In this document: piece after piece, positions 46,216 to 57,344 of the stretch
Layout of the letters: each line of letters starts with the position of its first letter
How positions within the stretch are numbered: position 1 is the stretch's first letter
NCBI GenBank assembly: GCA_005406025.1
Contig: BGZK01001478.1
Location: 80,923 to 144,922, forward strand
Direction of reading: 5' to 3'
Source of the DNA: Eumeta japonica
Lineage: Eukaryota > Arthropoda > Insecta > Lepidoptera > Psychidae
Length of the DNA stretch: 64,000 nucleotides
The notes under the pieces: generated by a model
Databases searched by the model: none
What the model saw: the letters and a program-made list of their open reading frames with translations, nothing else
Told to the model about the DNA's origin: nothing
Position numbers and translations under genes: made by a program

Positions 46216-46687
46216 TATTGTAGTTAGCTATACATAGAATCCGAGTATCAGAGCTCGCTTTGGAAAAATTATCTTTGAGTAGAATTTAAGGTCTTACAAA
46301 TAATAAGGACGTATGTCCATCAAAGACTTTTTCATTATCACAATGTGGCTTAAGTAATAGAATACTTTATTAGAGAATTCTAACCTAAATGATATATCCA
46401 TTATTTTCTGTTGGGTAGCGTGAGCGTCGGTCGAGACAAAAGACATTACTGTGTGAAAGATTTCTCTATCACTTATGAGACTATCATGTACTTATCCTTG
46501 ACGCGTAGGGGATTTCTCAAAAGCTTTAGCGATATCCGTGTTCAAGGGACTGTATCAGATGGTCCACGATTTGTTTAGAGAATGAAAGGATGCATGCATA
46601 ATGGCGTATAATAGAATTTGATTTCCAACCATCAATGAAGAACCACCAATTATCACATTTTTAAGAGTAATGAGAATAGGGATAGGG

Positions 46688-46713
46688 AAAACATGTGAAA
46701 GTTCACATGTTTT
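46688..46713. repeat. Short palindrome 'aaaacatgtgaa...ttcacatgtttt'
   Basis: Twelve-bp arms separated by two bases. It includes the ends of a 76-codon frame start and is not associated with a recognised gene. Confidence 0.7.
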
Positions 46714-46920
46714 TGGATTACACCGTTTGCTGTAATACTGTCCACTTTGTTAAATGTTTGCAATTAAATTATACACTTCAGTTTAGTATATTAAAAAATG
46801 GCATCAAATTTTGTGAAAGTAATATGATTTTAAAAATATTCTCCAAATACGTAATTCTCCATTACGTAACACATGGACTATTATTCCAGAAGTGTGAGAA
46901 TGAAAGTAAGATTAGCATCG

Positions 46921-46990
46921 ATTGAAATAAAGAAGTAAAATAGGGTATCAACCTGGTAGTTGATATCCTGTTTCACTTCTTTATTTCAAT
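46921..46990. repeat. Near-perfect inverted repeat (32-nt arms, 6-nt loop)
   Basis: Arms 46921-46952 and 46959-46990 pair at 29 of 32 positions. All three differences are transitions, and two of them would still pair as G-U in RNA. The loop is 'ctggta'. The structure resembles a small-RNA precursor in shape, but no expression evidence is available. Confidence 0.9.
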
Positions 46991-47923
46991 GTCACTACCG
47001 GGTTAGGCACGGAAAAGCTACCTAGTGAGTGCCTGTCAAAAAGAGAGCAAACAAGGAAAACAGAAATAGTAGAACATAATACGAATAAGTATCAAAAAGT
47101 GTCGTGGGTATAAACGCAATTACATGATTGATATTCCGATATACAGACAATACGAGTGTGTATTAGATCTGAGGGTGGTAGGCGATAAAATTTAATAATA
47201 AAATAGCTAAAACTAATTTTACTATATAAGGAACGAAGTTAAGAAGAAAAAGTATCAAAGTATCAATTAGTGTGTAAGTAGTTAGAGCAGTTATAGTCCG
47301 GAATATCGATCATGTAAATATAAAAGTTTTCTATTAAATATTATTAACAGATTACGCGCAATCAAGAGAGATTTTTCTTTGAAAAAGCCAAAAGAGACAT
47401 TCACATGGTCTATTAAAAAAGCTCCTTTCTTGATGTACAAAGAAGGTTAGCAGACGAATACGGATACGACAGATGGGTGAGAAATGAAAAAACAATGCGA
47501 GGTATATATAACATTGAAATAAAATAGTTGAAAATTGGGATAGTAAATGATTTACAGCGTTACAATATATCAATAAAACGAATGCAATATTGCAATAAAT
47601 AATGAAAAGGCAGGTGTCACAAATTGAATTCATGAAAGAATGGAATTTTCAAAGTTAACTGTCGTCCTTTTCCTTATGCAGATATTTAGCTTTCCATAAT
47701 TGTTTAAGTTATCGTATAGTAAAGGGATCGTTTTCAAAATATGCTTTGAGAATAAATATCAAGGAAAATAAAAATGTTGGTTTGGAGTTTGAGTTTAGGT
47801 CTGAAGATACATGGTAATTTTTTAAATGGTAGGTTGGACGATACAAAACGATGTTTTGTAGCAACCATGTGTCGCTCTGTACGGTTTCCAATAGAAAGGA
47901 AAAGTCATATAAGCAACTATTAG

Positions 47924-47986
47924 AACAGCATCTTTATCAGAAACGTATATTAATTAACAATATACGTTTCTGATAAAGATGCTGTT
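47924..47986. repeat. Perfect inverted repeat (28-bp arms, 7-nt loop)
   Basis: Arms 47924-47951 and 47959-47986 are exact complements ('aacagcatctttatcagaaa' at the outer side). It abuts the left end of the large foldback array. Confidence 0.95.
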
Positions 47987-49169
47987 GGTGAAATGGAAAA
48001 CGTTAAAATCGAATTATATAAGGTCGTAAAATTCTTCAATAGGCTCCTAGAAACTTGTTAAAAAATCGATGCGTCAGGGGGTTCATTTGTTTAAACAAAG
48101 TAAATAAACTATTAGCGGCAATCTCGTAAGGACTCCGGAAAAAATTTCAAAAACGTCAAAGTAAATTAATTTCAGGTTTTAGAATTCTTCTTAAGTCTCA
48201 CGGGAACTTGGCGAGTCAGGGGGTTCATTTGTTTAAATAAATTAATATAACAATCAGCGGAAATTTCATAAGATCTCCAAAAATAATTTCAGAGTCGTCG
48301 AAATAAATTAATTTCAAGTCGTACAGTTCTCTGAGAACAGCCTTAGAACTTGTAAAATAATTAGCGAGCCAGAGGGTCCCTTTGTTTAAATAAAGTGAAA
48401 ACACAATCAGCTGGATGTGTATGGATGCTTCGAAAAAAAAATCAAAGAAATTGAAATAAATAAATTTCAGGTAGTAGAATTCTTTTATTGGCTCCTGGGA
48501 CCGTGTTGAAAAATTGGCGAGTCAGGGGGTCTATTTGTTTAAATTGAGTAAATAAACAATCAGCTAGGAATCTCGTAGGGTTTTCGAAAAAATATCCAAA
48601 AACGATTAAATAAATTATTTTCAGATAGAAGAATTCTTCGAGGGAAGCCTTGAAAAAAATTTGGGTTTCAGGGGGTGTATTTGTTTAGACAAAGTAAATG
48701 AACAATCAGCTCGATGTGTTTGAATTTTTCAATAAAAATTTCTAAGACGACATTTGTTTAAACAAATGGATCGCCTGATTCTTAAATTTTTTAAAAGTTT
48801 TTAGGACCCTGTTGAGGAATTCTACTACCTGAAATTAATTTATTTCGACGTTTCTGAAATTATTTTTGAAAATCTTATGAAATTTTCGCTGATTGCTTAA
48901 TTAATTTATTTATACAAATGGATCCCCTGACTCCCCAATTTTTTTCTAAGTTCCCGTGAGACTTAAGAAGAATTCTAAAACCAGAAATTAATTTACTTTG
49001 ACGTCTTTGGATTTTTTTGCGGAGTCCCTACGAGATAGCCGCTGATTGTTTAATTACTTTGTTTAAACAAATGAACCCTGATTCACCGATTTTTCGACAA
49101 GTTTCTAGGAGCCTATTGAAGAATTTTACGAACCTATATGATTCGATTTTAACCTTTTCCATTTTTTCC
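47986..49169. repeat. 1.18-kb foldback array of about 150-bp subrepeats
   Basis: The left part has five tandem subrepeats in + orientation, marked by 'gtcagggggttcatttgttt' or variants near 48073, 48214, 48368, 48521 and 48666 (steps of 141-154 bp). The right part has three in reverse orientation, marked by 'acaaatggatc' or 'acaaatgaacc' near 48771, 48915 and 49067. The arms are collinear: the outermost 47986-48060 pairs with 49096-49169, and the second unit ('tcttaagtctcacgggaac') pairs with 'gttcccgtgagacttaaga' near 48952-48970. Several units contain the palindromic core 'tttgtttaaacaaa'. No coding capacity is evident. It could be a foldback transposon or a hairpin-RNA source. Confidence 0.85.
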
Positions 49170-50140
49170 GTCGAATTTAATGTACCCGGTACATTGTTTA
49201 TCAATATTTTTTTAACGAAATTGCCGCTTTGTTTTGTATATTCTTTTTTTTCAGGCCCTTATGAATCCAATGATCGATTTCACGTTCAAAAGCAACCTCA
49301 CTTCAAATTTTCCGAAGTTTCTTAAATATCTGTACAAGTTTCATGAACTTCATCAGAATTGTTCATTACAATTGTTTCAAAAACAATACCTTTACCGCAA
49401 GCCCTTTATTTTGTCACTTATCATTTAATATATTGTTGTCACACTCGATGACACGTTTTTTGTTTTCTCTATGACTTTTTATTGATTTGTCTGATTGACT
49501 CCAATTTTCTCTTCTAACACACCATTTTCAGCCTAATTGAATATACCTACAACGGAAAATATTCAACGGAGAAAGCTTAGGCATTTATGTCTTCATCGAC
49601 TAAATGTTACTTTGATGAATACCAGGCCCTTTGGTAGCGGACCTCGTTTGTATCGTGGACGCGGTCGAAGGATGAAATTATTGTTGAAATTTCTTGCCAT
49701 TAATGTTCCTCGAGTTCCTTTGACGTTTGTTCACTGCAATGGTGATTATTACACGAAACGCTGAGCGACGGTAACTTCTAAATTGACTGTCAAAATGGTA
49801 TAATATTTCGCTAGTATTGCTAAATTCGGTATAGTTTGCGCAGAACGGAAAGATCAAAAAACACCAGCATGAGAACGATGTAATTTGGTGGAAATATTTA
49901 TGTCGAATTGACGGTTATATTGAAACATTTACGCGTGGAAAAATCATGAATGACAAGACATATCTCCAGCACTGTAACACATATCCCACATATGTTTACA
50001 TGTAATATTTTACGATATTAATCATACCCGATAACGTCAAGCTTATCGCTACGAAACATAACGACCGAATTCGTGTTTAAGGCAAACAGTTTCCCAGAAA
50101 TGGTCATCAGGTGAATTGTTGAAGTTTCCGCAAGAAATTT
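49170..50140. other. Non-coding stretch after the foldback array
   Basis: A 102-codon frame (49017-49325) begins inside the array and a 75-codon frame (49537-49764) follows an acceptor-like 'ttttcag'. Neither shows a motif I recognise. No gene is called. Confidence 0.35.
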
Positions 50141-50149
50141 TTTTTCGTT

Positions 50150-50345
50150 CCTAACGGTATAATACAATGGCGGGCATTACGCACTGCGATCTTTAATTCA
50201 CAGGCTCCGCCCGGGGCGGTGTCGGATTGGTCCAAATTAGCTTTGTGAATTTCGCCACTTTATGCCGTGCGAGGGTCAAAATTGGGACGGCGCTTTTCAC
50301 GTGTATCGCCCTCGAAATGATCGTGAGATGCTTTAGGACATAACA
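50150..50345. promoter_or_regulatory. Candidate conserved non-coding element (GC-richer, closed frames)
   Basis: The block is distinctly GC-richer than its surroundings and lacks an open frame. It contains 'ctccgcccggggcggtgt' (GC-box-like, self-complementary 'cgcccggggcg'), a CCAAT-type 'gattggtcc', an E-box 'cacgtg' and a TAATTC word. Such texture suggests a regulatory element or a promoter. Conservation was not tested. Confidence 0.3.
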
Positions 50346-51174
50346 TAGGGATTATGAAACTCTATTTATATTTTAAGTTAGCTGTCACCCGCATAACTAT
50401 GAGAAGATTAGGGTTCACTAGGACAAAAAAAAAAGGATGCAGCGCTCGAATTTTATTGTCAGGTAGGACAAGGTTCAAGACGCGGGACTGTAGAGGGCGC
50501 TATAGGACTTAGTTTTTAGTAGCTGTGTTGTTAATCTATCGAGATTGGTTTCGAGGTCCAAATGCAATCTTCCATGCGTTTGTGAATGTATGCACTTTGA
50601 TTATATTGCAATTATCACAGGTCTGACAGTGTGGTATTTGCATATTGTATAACAATAGCAAATTATTAACTATTGATCTATAGTGGTCAGTGATAGCGAC
50701 AGGAAAGACTTGATTCCAATTCGCTATCCATAAATCTCGAAACTTTATTTTGGATGACAAGAAATACAACTATATCCATTAAGTCGAATATTTGATTACC
50801 AGTTATATACGAGACTATGCATTTTTTTGTTTCGTTTAATATATATATAGAAAATAATAATATTTATGATTCAAACAACCAATATTACTAACCTAATTAG
50901 ACGCCTGCCAGCATTGGCATGCAGCATGAAACTCACCGCTGACCCTCGAACCTGTTCTTCCACTACGAATCCCTATTCAATGAATTGAATATTGATTCGA
51001 GAGGATTGACAGATATCGAACACCTAAGCAAGTGTTATTTGTTTATTTATCTTAGTCCGCTAATCGTCATATTGTTAATTTTTACGTATGGTTCACACTG
51101 AAGTAACACAGTCAAAAGAAACCAAATAAAATAGAGATTTTTGAAAAATATTATATTATTAATGGTGTAAATTA

Positions 51175-51290
51175 AAAAAAAATTCAACTCCTGCACTAGA
51201 GGTGTGAGTGTTCATGGGTGGCGTTGACCATTCACTCTTTGATGGCTCGACTGATCGTTGGCCCTCATATATGCAATAAAAAAAAATTAC
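51175..51290 (+). repeat. Retroposon family A 3' tail
   Basis: 'gtgtgagtgttcatgggtgg', 'gttgaccattcactcttt', 'gatggctcgactg' and a terminal A-rich stretch match the tail part of the 905-1262 copy. The 5' part is truncated, as usual for target-primed retroposons. Confidence 0.6.
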
Positions 51291-51799
51291 CCATTTTTTG
51301 AATCAAACCGCAGTAGGCACAAAAACAACAGGAGACGTCACCAGTAACACTTTGATTTCGAGACTCCTTACAAGTCATTTTTGAAAATATTTACTACAAG
51401 AAAACGCTGATAGTGCAGTACAAGGAAACTTCCAAAACTTTATTACGCATGTTAAGGGAATGGCTCCTTGCCTTCATTAAACTGTAAGTGGAAAGGGCCG
51501 GAGTACAATCCGCAGGACTGTTTAAATTAAACGTGCACGGTGATTTGTAGGTCTACAAGGTGATTTGATCGGCTTTGCCCGGACGGGAGGGTAAATTGTT
51601 GTTAACGAAGTTCCGTACAATAGCGTGTTCGCACGATCGAGGACTCATCAGTAAAAAAAACTTGCGCACATAATTTAAAATATGTAAACGACTTTGAAAG
51701 GAACCAGAATTTTATCAGCATTAACATACTGGATGAGTATCTTGTAAATCAGTGGTATTTTTTTAGAAAATCGTATATTTGCTAAAAGGCAAGCAATGC

Positions 51800-51908
51800 T
51801 CTAATCACTTCCCTGGCGCTGCGAGTGTCAATGGGTGGCTGTGAGCACTTGCTTTCTCGCGATTCGCATGCTCGTTTGCCCCTTTAAAGATTCCAAAAAA
51901 AAAAATCT
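51800..51908 (+). repeat. Retroposon family A 3' tail ending in an A-run
   Basis: 'gcgagtgtcaatgggtggc', 'gagcacttgctttctcg' and 'catgctcgtttgcc' lead into an A-run. This is the same tail type as 51175-51290, 5'-truncated. Confidence 0.6.
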
Positions 51909-51909
51909 A

Positions 51910-53200
51910 AAGAAACTCTTTTACCGCGATAAATAAAACTAATACCTGAACGAAAATGGAGAAAATTAATTAGTGCGTAGAAGAATTCAGGTTTTATGCC
52001 ACTTCTGTGTGTCGGTGATTTGAAAAGAATACTCTGTATTGTAATGTCGTCTGTCGCATGCGTAAGGATGCCAGACTATTTTAATAATTTGACTTTAAAA
52101 TTTCTTGTTTGAATATGGATTAATTATGGAAACAAAATTTTGATACAATTTCCTCCAAGTGTGTAATACGGACATGCATACATATTATACAGTAACAGAT
52201 ATACAATACAAAAGCTAGTGCAGATATATTCGAATTTTATTCCACTATAAGTTCCGACAAATGATTCTTAGGTAGCCCTTTTTGATGTGACCTGATATAA
52301 GTCTTTGTAGTACTGGCCCAAACAAAGGGTCAAGACTGTATAATATATGGTATAATTCTGCTAGGTACATGTGACTATGATTTATCAACTTATAAAGATA
52401 CCAGAGAAATGTGTATAAAATGGCCTGTGAGCAGTTAAACGCGACATTTTAAGGTCTAAATTCTGACGTATCAAATAAATGTCGGGCCGATCACAGGATC
52501 ATCAGCCATGAAGCAAATTAGTGATGCGAATTAGTGTTACAGCGTTATAAATTCTAAATTATAAGTGCGGTATTTAATTTAACAATATATGAATAAGTTA
52601 ACTACAATATAGTAAATGACGTTGAGTAACTTGATTGGTTTGTGTCTCCCAAAATGTGACGCGTTTGTGTTTTCCGAAAACGATGATAAAACCTTGATAA
52701 AACCATTGCTTTTTTCATGTTTACATCAATGACGCTATTTCGACGACTTCAATTTTTTTTTAATGTTTTCGCAAATTTTATTATTCGCAATTTATTATTG
52801 CTTTAAAAGAAAAATGCACGATTTTAGTGAATTCTGACAAAAACTTTGGTTACATACAATTTACATTGATACGAAATCGACGCCTAATAAACCATTTAAT
52901 TAAATTAATTAAATAGATAAAACAATTTCATCATTTATTGAGTTAAGTTACCATAAAGATAGCACTAGCATTTACGAAACCCGCGTGAGTTGAACCGCGC
53001 AAACACAGAATAAACTAAATGCATTCTAGATCGCTTAAAAACGTTTAAGATTGTTTAAATACTATACATACGTCTCTGGTTTAATCTTCGATATTGATAT
53101 TAAACTAAGGCGGCCTCTTTAATAATGCGACTCTATAATCTCCTAAAAAAGCAATGTTATACACAGGTGTGATTGTTAATGCAATTCGTATTGGAACGTG
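51910..53200. other. AT-rich non-coding stretch
   Basis: No gene or repeat was recognised. Confidence 0.4.
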
Positions 53201-53218
53201 TGCATATTCAATTAAATG

Positions 53219-53256
53219 TTGCGGTTTTGAGTTTAATTTATTTTTTGAAACCGCAA
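53219..53256. promoter_or_regulatory. Inverted pair of RUNX-type sites
   Basis: 'ttgcggttt' (53219-53227) and 'aaaccgcaa' (53248-53256) are exact complements 20 bp apart around a T/A-rich spacer. TGCGGT is a RUNX-family core. The surroundings (53150-53300) are a mix of AT runs and GC words that resembles conserved non-coding DNA. Function is inferred. Confidence 0.3.
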
Positions 53257-53299
53257 CGACCGGCCGCGAGCTGATTGCCTGGTAAATTGAATTAAAAAA

Positions 53300-54380
53300 G
53301 CAATTGCAATTTTTCAATTTTTCAACAAAAAAAGTAGGTATATTGTCTCGAGCTATATTAACCGAAAAAGACTATTTTCATTATTTGATTCGAAAATCCT
53401 TTAATACAGGCTTATATTTCAGCCAGATCATATAATATTAACAATTGTGACATGTCTTGCTTAATATGCAAGAGAAAGATCTATGTGTGGTGAATCGCAA
53501 AAGGTAGTATGTACATATGTATTTATGCACATATGGCACCGTGGTTTGTTGCTGCAACTTTTACAAATTCCTGTATTCGCCGAGTTTCAGACCTTTTCTA
53601 GTCTGTGACGTCATAGTTATCAACGAAGAAACATTTTCAATGTCATATTGTTCTACATCCTATATCTAGAAATTTTATACATAATATTATAAACATATAG
53701 AAAAGTAGACTTATGCGTTGTAAGTTTTAAGATGAACAATCTCAAGTGGAATATTATTTACTCATAATGATTTATATGTGGCTAGGGAATAGCAAAAATT
53801 GTTATTTTTTTTCGGTTAGTGAAAATGATATATCTCCCTATTCGCGCATGAAATATGTACTTTATACACAAGAATCTTTGAAAATATCTTACACATGATT
53901 GAAATTTACAATAGCGTAAAAAAATACTCAGAAACACACAAATATCAAAACCTCTTGCACGCTTTCAAGGAGGCTGAGCTTTATTCTCACAAATAAAAAA
54001 ACACGGAGAGTAATCACTTTTGAACCTATGTACTTTTATAAAAATGCACTAATATTCTTTAAACTATACACTTTTATACAGAATATACTTCAAACTATAA
54101 ATTAAATATCATTTGAAGCCTTTCACTTTATATTTTTGCAGTAAAAAAATTGATCAAAAAAACCTTTTATTGGACGTCAATTAGTTCACAGTTCGGATCA
54201 CAAATTTGAAAGTTTACTTAAAATATTCGACTGACCTCTGAAAAGCACGCCCTATTTTGTTTGAGGAAACTCGCGACGGGCCAGTCTGAGAACTTTATTG
54301 ATTGTCTATGGAAATAAGTAGAATTCGTGCCCTGCAAATCGAGTTAACCGGGCCCATCCAAAAAGGAGGTTTAAACGCGT
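53300..54380. other. AT-rich non-coding stretch
   Basis: No gene was recognised. The last 100 bp are GC-richer and, if the candidate exon at 54385-54469 is real, would be its 3' UTR. Confidence 0.35.
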
Positions 54381-54384
54381 TGAA

Positions 54385-54469
54385 CTAAAAACCCTTCGGG
54401 TCGATATTGTTACACGGCGTGTCCCCCGAGAAGACGTAGTTGGCGAGTTGGCCGAACTTCGTGAAGAAC
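54385..54469 (-). CDS. Candidate terminal coding exon of an unidentified gene
   Basis: On the minus strand a pyrimidine-rich acceptor ('ttcccttctaag') is followed by one base of a split codon and 27 codons ending in TAG: FFTKFGQLANYVFSGD then TPCNNIDPKGF. Base and codon use (third positions mostly C or G in the first two thirds) resemble the lipase exons and differ from the AT-rich surroundings. I do not recognise the protein. The upstream exons would lie at higher coordinates in this window or beyond it; none was recognised. It may also be a conserved non-coding block that is open by chance. Confidence 0.4.
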
Positions 54470-55780
54470 CTTAGAAGGGAATAAATGAAAAGCGAGTACC
54501 CTTCCACCGATCGAACAAAACGGATTACGATGCGGTGTGTCAGGTATTGTATTAACCCTACTGCTAAGGCGTATCCTCTCGCGATTTGCTTAGATTAAAG
54601 GGCTTTATATACGAAAATTTAATTAAAAAAAAAATAGTGATCGACATAAATTCAATACTAGAAATAAAAAGAAACTGTGGGTCTACTACACAAATTCGCG
54701 AATTCATTTAGCGGGCTCTGTGTGCGCGCGTTCAATAAGGCCCCTGAAAATATATAAAACATACCGTTAAACAAATTTAAAATCATTACTGAGCAATCGC
54801 TTGTTAAAAAAGGGCATTACACTATTTGTGAATATTTAGAGGACAAATATTCATAGACATAATCAGCTCTACTTCTCGCGGGTTTGTTTCTTTATGTTAT
54901 AAATATATATGTAGGAATTTTTATCGGGGTGACACGAAAACTAAAGTATGAAGTTGCTAGCAAGTGATTTAGCAAGCAACTTCAGAGCACTAATAACTAA
55001 TGTGTCAAACGTTCGAACTGAAGGAGTAGCCATTTATCAAAATATGGACCATATTACCAATATCATTACTTCGAATATTGAATGACTGTAAGACAGGAGG
55101 AATTAGTAAGTTCAACAATGACGTCAGTCTGTGAGTTTTGTGTGGCTGAATGCAAAATGGAAGATAGCAACAAGATAACGTTAACACATTTCAATTTTTT
55201 ACTTAATAATTGTTATAATTCATAATGAATAGATAAAATTGATATTACAATTTGTTACAAGAAAATAAATGTTAATTTTTTCAATTTAAATTAAACTTTA
55301 CCAACCGCATTGATTATCCCATTCGTCCTTTTATTATTTTATTATAAATAATTATTGAATCGCATTTAATTAAAAAAAAATTTTTTTCACGCGCACACAA
55401 TACTACATACATCGTTCTTTTTGTTTTATATTATTTTCTATTAAAAATATAGTATATTTTTTGTAATTTACAGTAGCCCACTGTAAAAACTGAACATTTT
55501 CACGGTAGTGTATAGTGAAAAACCTTAAATATTTCAGCCTTTAAGTTTTTATCGCGCTAAAAAGCCTACTAACCTAACCTACTTTTCAATGTGAATGTAA
55601 ATATTATGTAGCCGGAAGAACTAGTTAAAAATTATACGTGCAAGTAGACGTACTGAAATGTTTACAGCCGCTCGTTTCGAAACGAAATTCATGTTCCATT
55701 ATGTATTTAAGAAAGTAAGATAGCAAATAAAATAAATAAAATAAAAATGCAAATCCATCATGTTTGATCGTCGGTTCAAA
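54470..55780. other. Non-coding stretch upstream of the candidate exon
   Basis: A small hairpin at 54949-54984 has arms 'tgaagttgct' and 'agcaacttca'. No exon or repeat family was recognised otherwise. Confidence 0.35.
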
Positions 55781-57130
55781 GTTGAAGTTAGATTGAAATC
55801 TCACTACTCGCTTCCTGCCTCGAGGCTACCGAACTCCGCGTTGTGCTGAGGATCGGCAGATGTCACTTCATGCGCTAGCTCATGAGGCGAAATATTTGTA
55901 GGTCTCGCGGCTGTTTTCAACCCTGATCCTTGTCTTATCGATGTTCGTGTTTCGCGCGACTTTTGATTTATTGAATTTTTTTTTTTAATATTTCTAATTT
56001 TTCTTTTGCTGGACGACTCAAAAGAAGTTGTTACGGAACTTTATGGTTGAGGATTACATAGGACGTGCTATGCCGTACCTTTTTTAAGTACTCAGGTGTA
56101 ATCAAAATTAATTTTTTTGAATTTCAGTTATTCTTATAAATGGGTTCCGTTGAGCAAAAGCATAGGAAAGAGGTAATTAACTACCTTTCAACTGAAAATG
56201 TAGTATTTTTTAGTATCTACAAACTTTACTACTTTGATCGTCTGTTCTGAATGTGTACATCTTTCCTTTTCTTGCGCGTGTGCGCGCATCCTTGCGTATG
56301 AGCGTGTGAGCCTACGGTAGCGAAGGCACTTTAACGCGTAGCGCTTGGACGCTTGCACACGTGTGCGTGCGTGTTCGCATGTGTGTTACACATAATGTAC
56401 AGTCCACATTTCCAACCATTTTATTTATGCATTACTTACATTAAACACATATCTCCATATCTCCCTTTCTCACATATCCCCAAAGTTCATTTGCCGACCT
56501 CTTCCAGCGGCATCAGACATAGAACTTTCGACGAACATGTCATTGTGTACTGAGAGGAATAAGGGAAGCTGTTTCTAAAATTGGAGTGATATTTTGCGGT
56601 ATTATTGTTGTGTTGGACATTCCAATGTGGAATACCTGCATTGACTTTTATCCAATAACAACAAAGCAAGGACAGCTTAAAAAGGGAGGATATATATATA
56701 TATCCAAGTGCGATCATCACTTCAGAATGCGGTGCTCACGTACCGTTTATTTGATCCTCGATCCTCCACAACTCTCTCAAGAGCTCCTTAGTTTGGCGTG
56801 ATTGCAACTTAGCGAATTGGCACGATAAGATCGACGAATGGGAGAGTAATCAAGTAATTATAATTATTTATCCACTTCAATGGTTTTTTACGATTAGTAG
56901 TGTCTTATAAATTTTGAAAAAATAATTATTTTAATATTGACAATTTATTGGATATATTTATATTGACTTCAGCTTGCCAATATAAATGTAATTAAAGGCA
57001 TAAAGCATTTATTTTCCGTATTTCGTTTACTTAAATTAGCTGGCCCGGCAGACCTTGTACCCCCTTTTCTCGTAGATTTCATCTAGTTGATGCCCGTAGC
57101 TCTGCCAACACGGACATAGAATGAATTTAT
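55781..57130. other. Mixed non-coding stretch
   Basis: A moderately GC-rich patch at 55800-55930 has no open frame that I can name. A region of alternating T-G-C words ('gcgtgcgtgttcgcatgtgtg') lies near 56350. Short frames at 56353-56801 show no motif. Confidence 0.35.
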
Positions 57131-57136
57131 TCATCA

Positions 57137-57332
57137 CTAGCTGACCCGCCCGCTTCGCTGGGTAATTTTTATTTATAAATGACGAATGATTTACGGAATT
57201 CTAAAAATGAGTAGCCTAGTACCATTTACAAATCATTCCGCATCGAATGGTCCCAGTCCCATGTCTATACGTTTAGTAGTTTTTACGTGATTGGCGAACA
57301 AATACAACCTATTTTCGTTATGTATATATAGA
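57137..57332 (-). mobile_element. Non-autonomous Helitron-like element, 196 bp
   Basis: Read on the minus strand the element starts TCTATATATACATAACG and ends with the hairpin 'acccagcgaagcgggcgggt' followed by cagCTAG. The flanks are A at the 5' side (57333) and T at the 3' side (57136), the canonical Helitron insertion context. It shares start and end motifs with 5767-6014 and is non-coding. Confidence 0.75.
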
Positions 57333-57344
57333 TTTGTATAGGTT

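Noticed and set aside
47986..49169. CRISPR array
   Set aside because: The units are diverged, about 150 bp apart and inverted in the right half, and the DNA is eukaryotic. No cas gene is present.
49017..49764. Frames of 102 and 75 codons with acceptor-like sites before some of them
   Set aside because: The first begins in the foldback array and neither shows a recognisable motif or biased codon use.
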